NCBI GenBank assembly: GCA_040219135.1
Contig: JAVJTA010000003.1
Coordinates: 1 to 64,000, forward strand
From: UBA7803 sp040219135
Lineage (GTDB): Bacteria; Pseudomonadota; Gammaproteobacteria; Pseudomonadales; Azotimanducaceae
Direction: 5' to 3'
Length of the DNA stretch: 64,000 bases
The position numbers and the translations under genes were made by a program. A model generated the notes under the pieces. That model saw only the letters and a program-made list of their open reading frames with translations. It ran no database searches and was not told the DNA's origin. Below are positions 50,302 through 58,622 of this stretch, piece after piece; the stretch's first letter is position 1; every line of letters starts with the position of its first letter.

Positions 50302-51111
50302 TCAGACTGCCTTGCGCAGTTCCAGAAGTTTGCTCTGGGGATTGGCAAGGTAGTCCGCGAAGTAGGTTCCGCCGAACTCAGCCAGCCCCGCCGCGCTGAT
50401 GAACGGTTCATGCCAACGCGGCTCGAAGCCGGTTTCACGTGCAATCCCGTCGATGAACTCGGTCTTCCAGCGCCTCAGCTCGAACGTCAGCTCGCGTTCC
50501 TTTTCGAATCCACCGGGATGAAAGCGGAGGATGCCGCCATTGTCGGGTTCTGCACTCGAAAAGTAGTAGCCGAACTTCGTCTTCGAATCTGAGGCGTCGT
50601 GTTTGCTCAGGTCGAATTCCGGGTTGGCAATCATGGTGACGAAGCGTCCGCCGTCGTCGAGAGCGTCGAAAACCGCACGCAGGAGTGCTGCGATCTCGCT
50701 TTTGCTCTCCAGGTAATGGAGAAGGTGGATAGCCGTGACGACGTCGTAGCTGTGACGAAATGCGAGCCCGACGGCGTCTCCCACTCGGTACTCGATTCCC
50801 GCCTTCTCCGTGCTCTCGATGGCTTCGGCCCGCGCGATCGCCTCAGGTGATAGATCAACCCCCGTAACCGGTGCCGCTCCGAGGCGCCTGAAGCGGCGCG
50901 TGTAGAACCCGTCTCCACATGCAAGATCCAGCAGCGATCGACCGCGCAGATCGCCCAGCGTGCTGAAGATCACCGGGTCCTGGCAATGCTGATGGTAGAC
51001 GGCCATTCTGGCCATGCCTTCTGCATAGAGACCCTCGGCGACTACGTCGTCGTACTGCGCCTTCAGCGATTCGCGTTTCGCGCCGGCGGGTTGAAGCTCG
51101 TCTTCTTCCAT
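50302..51111 (-). CDS. SAM-dependent methyltransferase
   Basis: 269 aa. Motif I is SLLDLACGDGFYTRRFRR (about residues 59-76), followed by VTGVDLSPEAIARAEAIE and DVVTAIHLLHYLESKSEI. The C-terminal region, FHPGGFEKERELTFELRRW, resembles small-molecule methyltransferases of the ToxA/16 type. It is first of three minus-strand genes; the kinase-like gene starts 16 bases after its stop. Confidence 0.85.
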   Translation of the reverse strand: MEEDELQPAGAKRESLKAQYDDVVAEGLYAEGMARMAVYHQHCQDPVIFSTLGDLRGRSLLDLACGDGFYTRRFRRLGAAPVTGVDLSPEAIARAEAIESTEKAGIEYRVGDAVGLAFRHSYDVVTAIHLLHYLESKSEIAALLRAVFDALDDGGRFVTMIANPEFDLSKHDASDSKTKFGYYFSSAEPDNGGILRFHPGGFEKERELTFELRRWKTEFIDGIARETGFEPRWHEPFISAAGLAEFGGTYFADYLANPQSKLLELRKAV

Positions 51112-51198
51112 CTATGTGTGACGTTGTCGCTCCAGGGGCCTGATTGTCCACCTCAGAGTGCACCGGCTGCAACGAGGCGAAGTCGGCGGGCAATGCGG

Positions 51199-53421
51199 CT
51201 ATAGCGAATCGATCCAATCGCCGACCAGCGCTGCACCCGCGTCGTCCACCCGATGGCTCGCCAGCGGCGGCATGCGCGTTCCGTCGGTGCGGGTCATGCG
51301 CAGCCAGAGCACGCTGCGGTCGCGCTCGCCTGGGGAGACGATGGCTGCTCCAGCAACGCCCAGGTCGCCGCTCTGAGGTGCCGCGCCGATGGCGTTCATG
51401 GCGCCCTCGGCGGTGGCGAAGCGCAGATCCAGGTTGCTCTGGGTCGACCCGCCGGGACGATGGCACTGAGCGCAGTTGACGTCCAGGTAGGCGCGGGCGC
51501 GCGCCGCGATCGTCGCGCTGCCATCGGCGACGCCGGCGAAGGCGCCGTATCCGCCCGGCTCGCCGATGTCGCGGTCGAACAGCGCAATGTGGTTCCAGGC
51601 GCGCAGCTGATTGTCGGTCACGTTGGTCTCGTCGAACAGCCGCGCCCGGTTGAGCTGTCGGGTCTTCACGCCGAGCACGGCGCCGGCGGCCAGGGTGTGG
51701 CATTGCAGGCAGTCGGTCTGACTGGGGTAGTCGTAGCGCTGCTCGCGCGGACCCGTGGCGGTCTGCACGGTGATCAGCTCGGAGGCGCCACCGGTCAGCA
51801 GATCGGCGTCGGTCTGCGCGGGATTCCAGCGGTAGGTGAACCCGCGCCAGCCGTCGGCGGGTGTGTTCACCAGGACGCGGGTCTCGAGGCGTCGCCGGCT
51901 GAGGGGTTCGCCCTCGGTGAGCGCGAGTTCGAAGTGTTTGACGATCACCGTGCCGCTGGGGAACGTCCAGGCACCGCTGGCGCTGAAACCGATGCGCTGG
52001 CCTTCGGGCACACCAATCCAGCGGCGCTTCTCCGCGCCGTCCGACCAGAACGGCTGATTGAGGTCGTACTCGATGAGCCCGGCGGCCGCCGTGAGATTGG
52101 CCAGGTCGACGAACAGGTCGGTCTCCGAGAGCTGATCCGGCACGCTGGCGCCGCTGCCGCCGCCGCTCTCGTCGAAACCGAAGATGCCGCCGCTGGCGCT
52201 CACCAGGTACAGCTCACCGTCGTTGTCCTCGCCGAATGAAGTCGGCGTGGAGGTCTGGGCGATCGGGTCGTTGGCGGTGACCCGGGTACCGTCCCAGGCC
52301 AGCGCCCACACCTGGCCGGTGACGAAGTCCGCGTAGACGTAGCGGCCGCGCAGCGACGGCGTGCCGGTTCCGCGGTACACGTAGCCTCCGATCACGGCGG
52401 CGCCGCCGCTGTTGTCGTAAGTGTGCACGGGAAACGTGAACGCCGGGCGCGGCAGGCTGTTGCCGGCGGCGATGTTGTCGCGGTTGCCCTCGTAGACCCG
52501 CCAGCCGTAGTTGCCGCCGCGGCGGATGATGTCGATCTCCTCCTCGGCGTTCTGGCCGACGTCACCGAGCCACAGCGTGCCGGTCGCTCGGTCGAAGGAG
52601 AAGCGGAACGGATTGCGCAGGCCGTGGGCCCAGATTTCGTCCAGGGCTCCGGCGTCGCCGACGTACGGATTGTCGGCGGGAACGTCGTAGGGGTCGGCGG
52701 GATTCTGCGGGTGCACGTCGATGCGCAGCAGCGAGCCGAACCAGTTGCCCGTGTCCTGGGCACGGTTGCCCGGATCGTTTCCGCTGCCGCCGTCGCCGAA
52801 GGCGATGTACAGATAGTCGTCGGGACCGAACGCGAGCATGCCGCCGTTGTGGTTCGAGAACGGCTGTTCGAGCTGCAGCAGAATGCGCCGGCTCGCCGGG
52901 TTCACTAGATCGCTGCCGGCGTCCCAGGTGAAGCGGGCGATCACCGAACGCGTCGGGCCAGCGGCCGAGTAATGCACGTACAGATAGCGGTTGCTGACGA
53001 AGTCTGGATCGAAGGCGAGTCCGAGAAGACCCTGCTCGCCGGAGAACAGCACCTCGCCGCTGAGGTCGAGCACCACGCGGCTGCTGGACACGTCTGGATC
53101 GTTGGCAAACGCGTGGATGCGCCCTGCCTGTTCGAGCACGGCCAGGCGATCGTCGCCCGGAACGCCCGAGAGGAAGGTCGCGCTGCTGAAGCCGAGACCG
53201 GGGAACCGCCGCGCGAGGTCGTAGCTGCCCACCGGGCCGGCGCCGGTGGGGAGGTCGAATACGGCGAGCGCCTGGCGCTGGGTCAGGCCGAAGGGATCCG
53301 CTGCCGGCGTGGGCGCTGGACCGGGCGCCGGGGCGGGCGCCGGGTCGTTGCCGCCGCCACCGCCGCAGGCGAACAGCAGCGAGGTGGCTGCAGCGCAAAG
53401 AAGCCTTCGGTACATCGTCAT
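51199..53421 (-). CDS. Quinoprotein-cytochrome fusion lipoprotein (glucose/sorbosone dehydrogenase family)
   Basis: 740 aa. The lipobox is LLFAC near residue 19, then a Gly and Ala-Pro linker. The six-bladed PQQ sugar-dehydrogenase domain (about 45-415) shows SGEQGLLGLAFDPDF, SNHNGGMLAFGPDDYLYIAF, WAHGLRNPFRFSFD and GGNYGWRVYEGNRD. The C-terminal part (about 435-740) has two haem motifs, CLQCH (about 571) and CAQCH (about 650), and ends DGTRMPPLASHRVDDAG. So it can oxidise a sugar-like substrate and pass electrons on within one chain. PQQ synthesis genes are not in the window. Confidence 0.9.
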   Translation of the reverse strand: MTMYRRLLCAAATSLLFACGGGGGNDPAPAPAPGPAPTPAADPFGLTQRQALAVFDLPTGAGPVGSYDLARRFPGLGFSSATFLSGVPGDDRLAVLEQAGRIHAFANDPDVSSSRVVLDLSGEVLFSGEQGLLGLAFDPDFVSNRYLYVHYSAAGPTRSVIARFTWDAGSDLVNPASRRILLQLEQPFSNHNGGMLAFGPDDYLYIAFGDGGSGNDPGNRAQDTGNWFGSLLRIDVHPQNPADPYDVPADNPYVGDAGALDEIWAHGLRNPFRFSFDRATGTLWLGDVGQNAEEEIDIIRRGGNYGWRVYEGNRDNIAAGNSLPRPAFTFPVHTYDNSGGAAVIGGYVYRGTGTPSLRGRYVYADFVTGQVWALAWDGTRVTANDPIAQTSTPTSFGEDNDGELYLVSASGGIFGFDESGGGSGASVPDQLSETDLFVDLANLTAAAGLIEYDLNQPFWSDGAEKRRWIGVPEGQRIGFSASGAWTFPSGTVIVKHFELALTEGEPLSRRRLETRVLVNTPADGWRGFTYRWNPAQTDADLLTGGASELITVQTATGPREQRYDYPSQTDCLQCHTLAAGAVLGVKTRQLNRARLFDETNVTDNQLRAWNHIALFDRDIGEPGGYGAFAGVADGSATIAARARAYLDVNCAQCHRPGGSTQSNLDLRFATAEGAMNAIGAAPQSGDLGVAGAAIVSPGERDRSVLWLRMTRTDGTRMPPLASHRVDDAGAALVGDWIDSL

Positions 53422-53581
53422 CTCCCGAATTCGCTCACCGCCCGGATACCTGACAAAGCATGCTACCGTGGCTACGGACAGCGATCAGCCGGACTTTCGT
53501 GTGGTGTGTCACAGCGGTCGGACATGACAGCGGCGGCACGCAACTGGAATACTGTGCGCTTCCGTGCGATGGAGAGACGGT

Positions 53582-54679
53582 TTGGTTGGAGATCGCAGCG
53601 TACTCGCGCTCTACGATGAACGCATGCTGGCGCACCAGCCGGAAGTGCAGGACCCGTATCTGCCCGGGCGCCTGGAGCGCCGCGTGCGCGAGATCCTCGA
53701 CGGGCTGGAGGTGAAGTGGAGCTATCCCGAGCACCCGGGTCGGCTCACGGCGATTCGTGATCTGCTGACTCGGGACCCGGTGGACGGCGTCCGCTTCGAG
53801 AGCGGGGCGGTGGCTACCCGGGAGCAGCTTGCCCGGGTTCACACCACTTCCTATCTCGACGACATCTACGCGCTGCGCGGTCAGAGCGCCTGGCTCGACG
53901 AGGACACGACGGCGGTATCCGTCGGCAGTATCGAAGCGGCCGAGGTGGCCGCCGGCACCGCAGTCAAGGCGGTGGAGGCGGTGATGGCCGGGGCCGCCGA
54001 CAGCGCCTTCGCCCTGGTGCGCCCGCCCGGGCACCACGCCGAGCCGGTTCGGGCCCGGGGCTTCTGCCTGTTCAACAACGTCGCCGTGGCGGCCGCACAC
54101 GCCCAGGCGGCGCTCGGCGGCGGTCGGGTGCTGATCATCGACTGGGACGCCCATCACGCCAACGGCACCCAGGACATCTTCTGGGCCGATCCCGACGTGA
54201 TGCTGTTCGATACCCACCGTGGGGCGCCGTTCTATCCGGGCACCGGCGATCTCGAGGAGGTGGGCGGGGGTCTCGGCCGTGGCACCACGGTCAACGTGCC
54301 GCTCCCGGAAGGCAGCGGCGACCTGGCCCTGGTTGCAGCATTCCAGAACATCCTCCTGCCGGCGGCGCGTTGGTTCCAACCGGATCTGATTCTGGTGTCC
54401 GCCGGCTACGACCCGCATCGCCTGGATCTGGCGCTCAACGTAGGCTATCCGGGCTTCGCCGCCGTCACCGCCATCGTTCGCGATCTCGCCGACGAACTCT
54501 GCGACGGTCGTCTGGCTCTGGTCCTCGAAGGCGGCTATCACCTGGACTCGCTGTCCTACGGCGTGCGTACGACCCTGGAGGTACTGGCCGGCGGCGATGC
54601 GCCGACGCCGCGGGAGATCGGTCTCGAAGAAGTGGACGAGGCGACCGAGTATCACCTCAGCGCGTTCACCGACGATTGA
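53582..54679 (+). CDS. Histone deacetylase / acetylpolyamine amidohydrolase family protein
   Basis: 365 aa zinc hydrolase that removes acetyl groups from lysine or polyamines. It has HPGRLTAIRDLL, ALVRPPGHHAEPVRARGFC, IIDWDAHHANGTQDIFW (zinc Asp and His) and LVSAGYDPHRLDLA with LEGGYHLDSL. The start is set at TTG 53582, five bases after GGAGAG, because family members begin with LYDERM close to the N terminus; GTG 53564 and ATG 53624 are alternatives. Confidence 0.87.
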   Translation: MVGDRSVLALYDERMLAHQPEVQDPYLPGRLERRVREILDGLEVKWSYPEHPGRLTAIRDLLTRDPVDGVRFESGAVATREQLARVHTTSYLDDIYALRGQSAWLDEDTTAVSVGSIEAAEVAAGTAVKAVEAVMAGAADSAFALVRPPGHHAEPVRARGFCLFNNVAVAAAHAQAALGGGRVLIIDWDAHHANGTQDIFWADPDVMLFDTHRGAPFYPGTGDLEEVGGGLGRGTTVNVPLPEGSGDLALVAAFQNILLPAARWFQPDLILVSAGYDPHRLDLALNVGYPGFAAVTAIVRDLADELCDGRLALVLEGGYHLDSLSYGVRTTLEVLAGGDAPTPREIGLEEVDEATEYHLSAFTDD

Positions 54680-54693
54680 TCGACACCGCGCGG

Positions 54694-55626
54694 CTACCAG
54701 CGTGCGCGGCTGCCGCGCACGTCGACGTGGATGAATGGCCCGTGGGCCGCATTGCTGCCGTACACGCCGAGACCGCCAATGCGCGGGCCGAAGTCGCCGC
54801 TCCGTGACATCTCGTTGACGAAGTCGGCGAACCAGCGGGCGTCGTTGCGATCCACCTTGCCGTCGCCGTTCAGATCGTCCATGCGGCCGTCGGCCGGGGC
54901 TTCGTCGATGTAGATGTCGGCGGCCCCGCCCCAGACGTGGCGGCTGTAGGGTACGTTGCCGATGGCCTTGTTGTAGAACGGCGTGCGGAAGCCGCTCATT
55001 ACGACCAGTCCGTCGGTGGCTCGTCCGCTTCGGTTCAGGGTGGCGAGAATGTTTTCGAGTTTCAGCAGCAGATTGGCGCGCAGAACCAGGTAGCGTGGCG
55101 TGGTGTAAGGCTCCCCCAGGTCCTGCTTGGAGAGAAACTGCTCGAGGCGGAAGTTCGGCGACACACGGGTCGCGGCATTGGCGGCGGTGACCTCGACGAA
55201 TCCGGTCGGCGCCAGATAGATGTCCTGACCGCGCAGAGGTTCTCGGGGATAGGCGCCGATCCGGTAGCCGTTGAGAACCCCCTTGGCATCGACGCGATTC
55301 GCGGGAACCATGGTGAAGACGTTGATCACGGCACGCTCGCCGGAAGCGACGTTGTGCGCCACCAGCCGTTCCAGGCCCGGATCCGAAGGCGCCTGCAGCC
55401 TGGCCCCGCCTGCAGGCTGGGTGCTGCCGCGGAACGCCACGGTGCCGCCGCCGCTGGCGTCGCGAAAGCCGACTTCGAAGGTCTGATCTGGCATCACGTA
55501 GATGGCAAACTCGGGATAAGGCACGGTGCGCTCGTCGACTACCAGCGGCACCGACAGGCGGGAGTCGTCCCAGGCGGTGGCGCAGGTAGCCCACGCGAGT
55601 AGCAGTGTGCACAAGGTGATTCGCAT
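54694..55626 (-). CDS. M15/DUF882-type D,D-peptidase-like protein with a Ca-binding loop
   Basis: 310 aa. A signal peptide (1-18) is followed by a beta-rich domain and then the M15A domain: RYLVLRANLLLKLENILATL, MSGFRTPFYNKAIG, the zinc site SRHVWGGAADIYID and HGPFIHVDVRG. The insert DLNGDGKVDRNDARWF is an EF-hand/dockerin-like loop. It is the second gene after an L,D-transpeptidase, as ycbK follows ycbB in E. coli, and starts one base inside that gene's stop. Role: peptide cross-link cleavage in peptidoglycan (family-based). Confidence 0.88.
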   Translation of the reverse strand: MRITLCTLLLAWATCATAWDDSRLSVPLVVDERTVPYPEFAIYVMPDQTFEVGFRDASGGGTVAFRGSTQPAGGARLQAPSDPGLERLVAHNVASGERAVINVFTMVPANRVDAKGVLNGYRIGAYPREPLRGQDIYLAPTGFVEVTAANAATRVSPNFRLEQFLSKQDLGEPYTTPRYLVLRANLLLKLENILATLNRSGRATDGLVVMSGFRTPFYNKAIGNVPYSRHVWGGAADIYIDEAPADGRMDDLNGDGKVDRNDARWFADFVNEMSRSGDFGPRIGGLGVYGSNAAHGPFIHVDVRGSRARW

Positions 55627-57212
55627 CAGGTGGACGATCCTGCTCTCAGAGCGGCAACGACGGCCGCGTCGCGTTGGTACAGGTCACGGCGGAATACCAC
55701 CTCACCAGTGTCGTCAGTGAAGGCGGTGAAGTAAACCAGGTACGTCGGCAGCGGCTTCCGCAGGTACACGGTGGTGGTCTCGCCGCCGTCGACGATGGCC
55801 GCCACGCGTTGCGCTTGCTCGGGTCGACCGTCGTAGTCGAGGATCCACTTCGCCAGTTCGAGGGGCCGTGACAGACGGATGCAGCCGGAGCTGAAGCCGC
55901 GTTCCTTCTTGCCGAACAGCTCCCGGGACGGGGTGTCGTGCAGGTACACGGCATGGTCGTTGGGGAGCATGAACTTCATCTGTCCGAGGGCGTTCTTCGG
56001 CCCGGGGTGCTGTCGCAGCAGGTGGCGGAAGTTGCCCCGGGTGACCTCGCTCCAATCGAACTCGGTGACCGGCACGAACCGGTCCTGTCCGGCGGGGCGC
56101 ACCTCGAAGCCCAGGGCCGCCAGCGGCGCCGGGTCGCGCTTCAGGTCCGGCAGTTTGTCTTCTACGGCGAGTTTGAACGGTACGTTCCAGTACGGATTGA
56201 AGACGAGGTACTTGATGGTCTCGGAGAACACCGGCGTGCGCCGGTAGGGCCTGCCGACGATCACGTCCATGCGCAAGGCGTCTTCGCCGGACTGGATGAC
56301 CCGCAGCGAGAACGCAGCGATGTTCACCCGCACGTAGGTGTCGGGCTCGTGCCTCGGCAGCCAGCGCCAGCGTTCCAGGTTGGCATCGATTCGATCGATC
56401 CAGGAGAAGCGGCTGGCGTTCATCACTTCCAGGGTGGCAGCGCCGACGATTCCGTCCGGTTCGAGGCCGGCGGAGGTCTGAAAGTCGACCACGGCGGCCT
56501 TGAGTTCGGCGTCGAACAGGTCGCTGTGCTGGTCGGGACCGAGCAGCCGGTCCTTCAGCAGACGGACCCGGTCGCCGCTCTGGCCGGGTTTCAGCAATGG
56601 CCCGCCCGGAACCTGCAGAATCTCGATTTCACCGAGCGACAGAATGCGGGCGCGGCGTTCCACCAGGCGGCGGTAGTCGTCGCTGTCTGGCCACAGGCCG
56701 TCGAGCAGACCGAACACGTTCCCGTCGCCGGCAAGCGCCCGGTCCAGCACGCTTACCGGGTCGATCTCGTCGGGGACGATGTGCCAGTCCGGGTCGAGAT
56801 CCCGCGGCGACACGGCGCCGCTCACCCGGTGCCGGACCTGGCGCAGAAACGCATCGGTCGCGAGCAGTTCGAAGGCGAGTGATTGGCGATCGCCGCCAGG
56901 CAACGCGGTCAGAGCCCGATGGTGATAGTCGCCGCCATTCAGTCCGTGAGACGTTGAAACGTCGATGGCGCGCAGCAGCGCATCGACCTGACCGGAAAGG
57001 GGGCCGTTGCCGTTCCAGATCGGCTGATGGTCGCGGTCGCGGTAGATGGTCGACAGGCGCGCGGGGTGGTGCAGGCTCTGGCTGCCGATCGTCGGCCCGG
57101 CGCCGGCGTCCAGACCCTCGAAAAATCCGCGGATCTCGGCGCTGGTGGTTGCCTGCGCGGTGAGGGCGCTACAGCTCAGTATCACGATCAACGAGGCGAG
57201 TGAGCGTTCCAT
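55626..57212 (-). CDS. L,D-transpeptidase of the YcbB/LdtD type
   Basis: 528 aa exported peptidoglycan cross-linking enzyme. Signal peptide about 1-22; a helical scaffold; a peptidoglycan-binding domain (about 200-265, DRVRLLKDRLLG with AVVDFQTSAGLEPDGIVG); and the YkuD catalytic domain with YLHDTPSRELFGKKERGFSS, then GCIRLSRP (catalytic Cys near 442). RVNIAAFSLRVIQSGEDALRM marks its start. It makes 3-3 cross-links. The following M15 gene overlaps by one base. Confidence 0.92.
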   Translation of the reverse strand: MERSLASLIVILSCSALTAQATTSAEIRGFFEGLDAGAGPTIGSQSLHHPARLSTIYRDRDHQPIWNGNGPLSGQVDALLRAIDVSTSHGLNGGDYHHRALTALPGGDRQSLAFELLATDAFLRQVRHRVSGAVSPRDLDPDWHIVPDEIDPVSVLDRALAGDGNVFGLLDGLWPDSDDYRRLVERRARILSLGEIEILQVPGGPLLKPGQSGDRVRLLKDRLLGPDQHSDLFDAELKAAVVDFQTSAGLEPDGIVGAATLEVMNASRFSWIDRIDANLERWRWLPRHEPDTYVRVNIAAFSLRVIQSGEDALRMDVIVGRPYRRTPVFSETIKYLVFNPYWNVPFKLAVEDKLPDLKRDPAPLAALGFEVRPAGQDRFVPVTEFDWSEVTRGNFRHLLRQHPGPKNALGQMKFMLPNDHAVYLHDTPSRELFGKKERGFSSGCIRLSRPLELAKWILDYDGRPEQAQRVAAIVDGGETTTVYLRKPLPTYLVYFTAFTDDTGEVVFRRDLYQRDAAVVAALRAGSST

Positions 57213-57310
57213 TGCGAGAAGGTCCTGCTGCGTTGCCGTAAGTCTAGCAGTGCGCCTGCGGTGGCCTGGATTGGGTTTTGCCCGGCGGTAGCAATTGATG
57301 TGCGGACGGA

Positions 57311-58600
57311 TCAGTCCACGGCGTCTTCGCGATTCGGCAGGCGGATCAGCGCGGTGACGGCGGCGGCCAGCAGGAACGCCGCCGCCCAGACCTGAAACGC
57401 GGCGAGGTAGCTGCCGCTACTGTCCGCCACCCAGCCGGTGATGAACACCCAGAACGTCGCGGGCGCGAGGAAAAACGACAGCAGACCGTTCACCCGGGAG
57501 AACTTCTTCACGCCGAACAGCCGGGAGATCAGCACCGATCGCACCGGCACCATGCCACCAAAGCCGAGGCCGAACAGCACGGCGGCAGCCACCACCGGCA
57601 GGTAGCCGGCGGCGTTCATGAACACCAGGGTGGAGACGAAGTAGGACGTCACAGCGAAGAGCACGGTGGCCTTGGCGTTCATGTGATCCATCAGGTAGCC
57701 GAACACCAGCTTTCCGGCAATCGCCGCGCCGCCGGCGGCGCTCAGAATCCACGCCGCCTGCTGCAGCGAGAAGGCGCGCTCGGTGCTGAGGTAGGTTGGC
57801 AGATGGGTGATCATCGCGCTGTACACGCCGTTCATCAGGCCGAAGGTCAGCACCACGCTCCAGAACGCTTTCGAGGCCAGGAACTCCCGGTAGGTAGCGA
57901 TCAGACCGGGCTCCGGCGCCGTGCTGGACGGCGGCGGCACGGTGCTGGGTGCCGGCGCCGGGTCGCCGTCGGGGAGCTGGCCGACGTCGGCGGGCTCCTG
58001 TTTCACCAGGAACCAGGTGACCGGAACGGCGACCGTCAGCAGGATCAGCGAGTAGACGGTGTACGTGTCGCGCCAGCCGAGGGTTTCCGCGAGCACGGTG
58101 GCGAGCGGCGGCACCACGATGCCGGCGACCGAAATCCCCATAATGGCGACGCCGAGGGCCATGCCGCGATGGCGGCTGAACCAGTTGACCATGAGTTTGG
58201 TCTGGGCAAGCGGTCCAACGCAGGTCCAGCCGAGGCTCTGGAACACCAGCAGGACGACGAGGAATGCGCCGAAGCTGTTGACGAAGCGCAGCGCCAGATA
58301 GCCGGCGGCGAGCCACAGGCAACCGGTAAGAACCACCGTCCGCACGGGGTACACGCCGAGGAAGTGACCGGTCAGCGGCGCCGCGCAGGCGCCGGTGAAC
58401 AGCGTCAGCGTCACCGCCAGCGACATCTCCGACTTGCCGACGCCGAACTCCGCCATCCAGTAGGGGAAGAAGATGCCGCGCGAATGCAGGAAGAAGGCGG
58501 ACGCGAGAAATCCCATGGCGAACGCGTAGCCCGCCAGGGTGCGACCGTAGAAGTGAGCGCGGACGCGGCCCGCGCCGGCTGTGTGCGGGCGCGCGCTCAC
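57311..58600 (-). CDS. MFS transporter
   Basis: 429 aa with twelve hydrophobic segments and a central charged loop. GKSEMSLAVTLTLFTGACAA and NWFSRHRGMALGVAIMGIS are characteristic of the monocarboxylate/oxalate-formate antiporter-like MFS group. The loop between helices 6 and 7 is Pro-rich (about 205-235). The start is GTG. Substrate unknown. It is 22 bases downstream of the pectinacetylesterase-like gene, so possibly co-transcribed. Confidence 0.9.
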   Translation of the reverse strand: MSARPHTAGAGRVRAHFYGRTLAGYAFAMGFLASAFFLHSRGIFFPYWMAEFGVGKSEMSLAVTLTLFTGACAAPLTGHFLGVYPVRTVVLTGCLWLAAGYLALRFVNSFGAFLVVLLVFQSLGWTCVGPLAQTKLMVNWFSRHRGMALGVAIMGISVAGIVVPPLATVLAETLGWRDTYTVYSLILLTVAVPVTWFLVKQEPADVGQLPDGDPAPAPSTVPPPSSTAPEPGLIATYREFLASKAFWSVVLTFGLMNGVYSAMITHLPTYLSTERAFSLQQAAWILSAAGGAAIAGKLVFGYLMDHMNAKATVLFAVTSYFVSTLVFMNAAGYLPVVAAAVLFGLGFGGMVPVRSVLISRLFGVKKFSRVNGLLSFFLAPATFWVFITGWVADSSGSYLAAFQVWAAAFLLAAAVTALIRLPNREDAVD

Positions 58601-58622
58601 GTGCCGGCGGTCGGGGTGCCGG

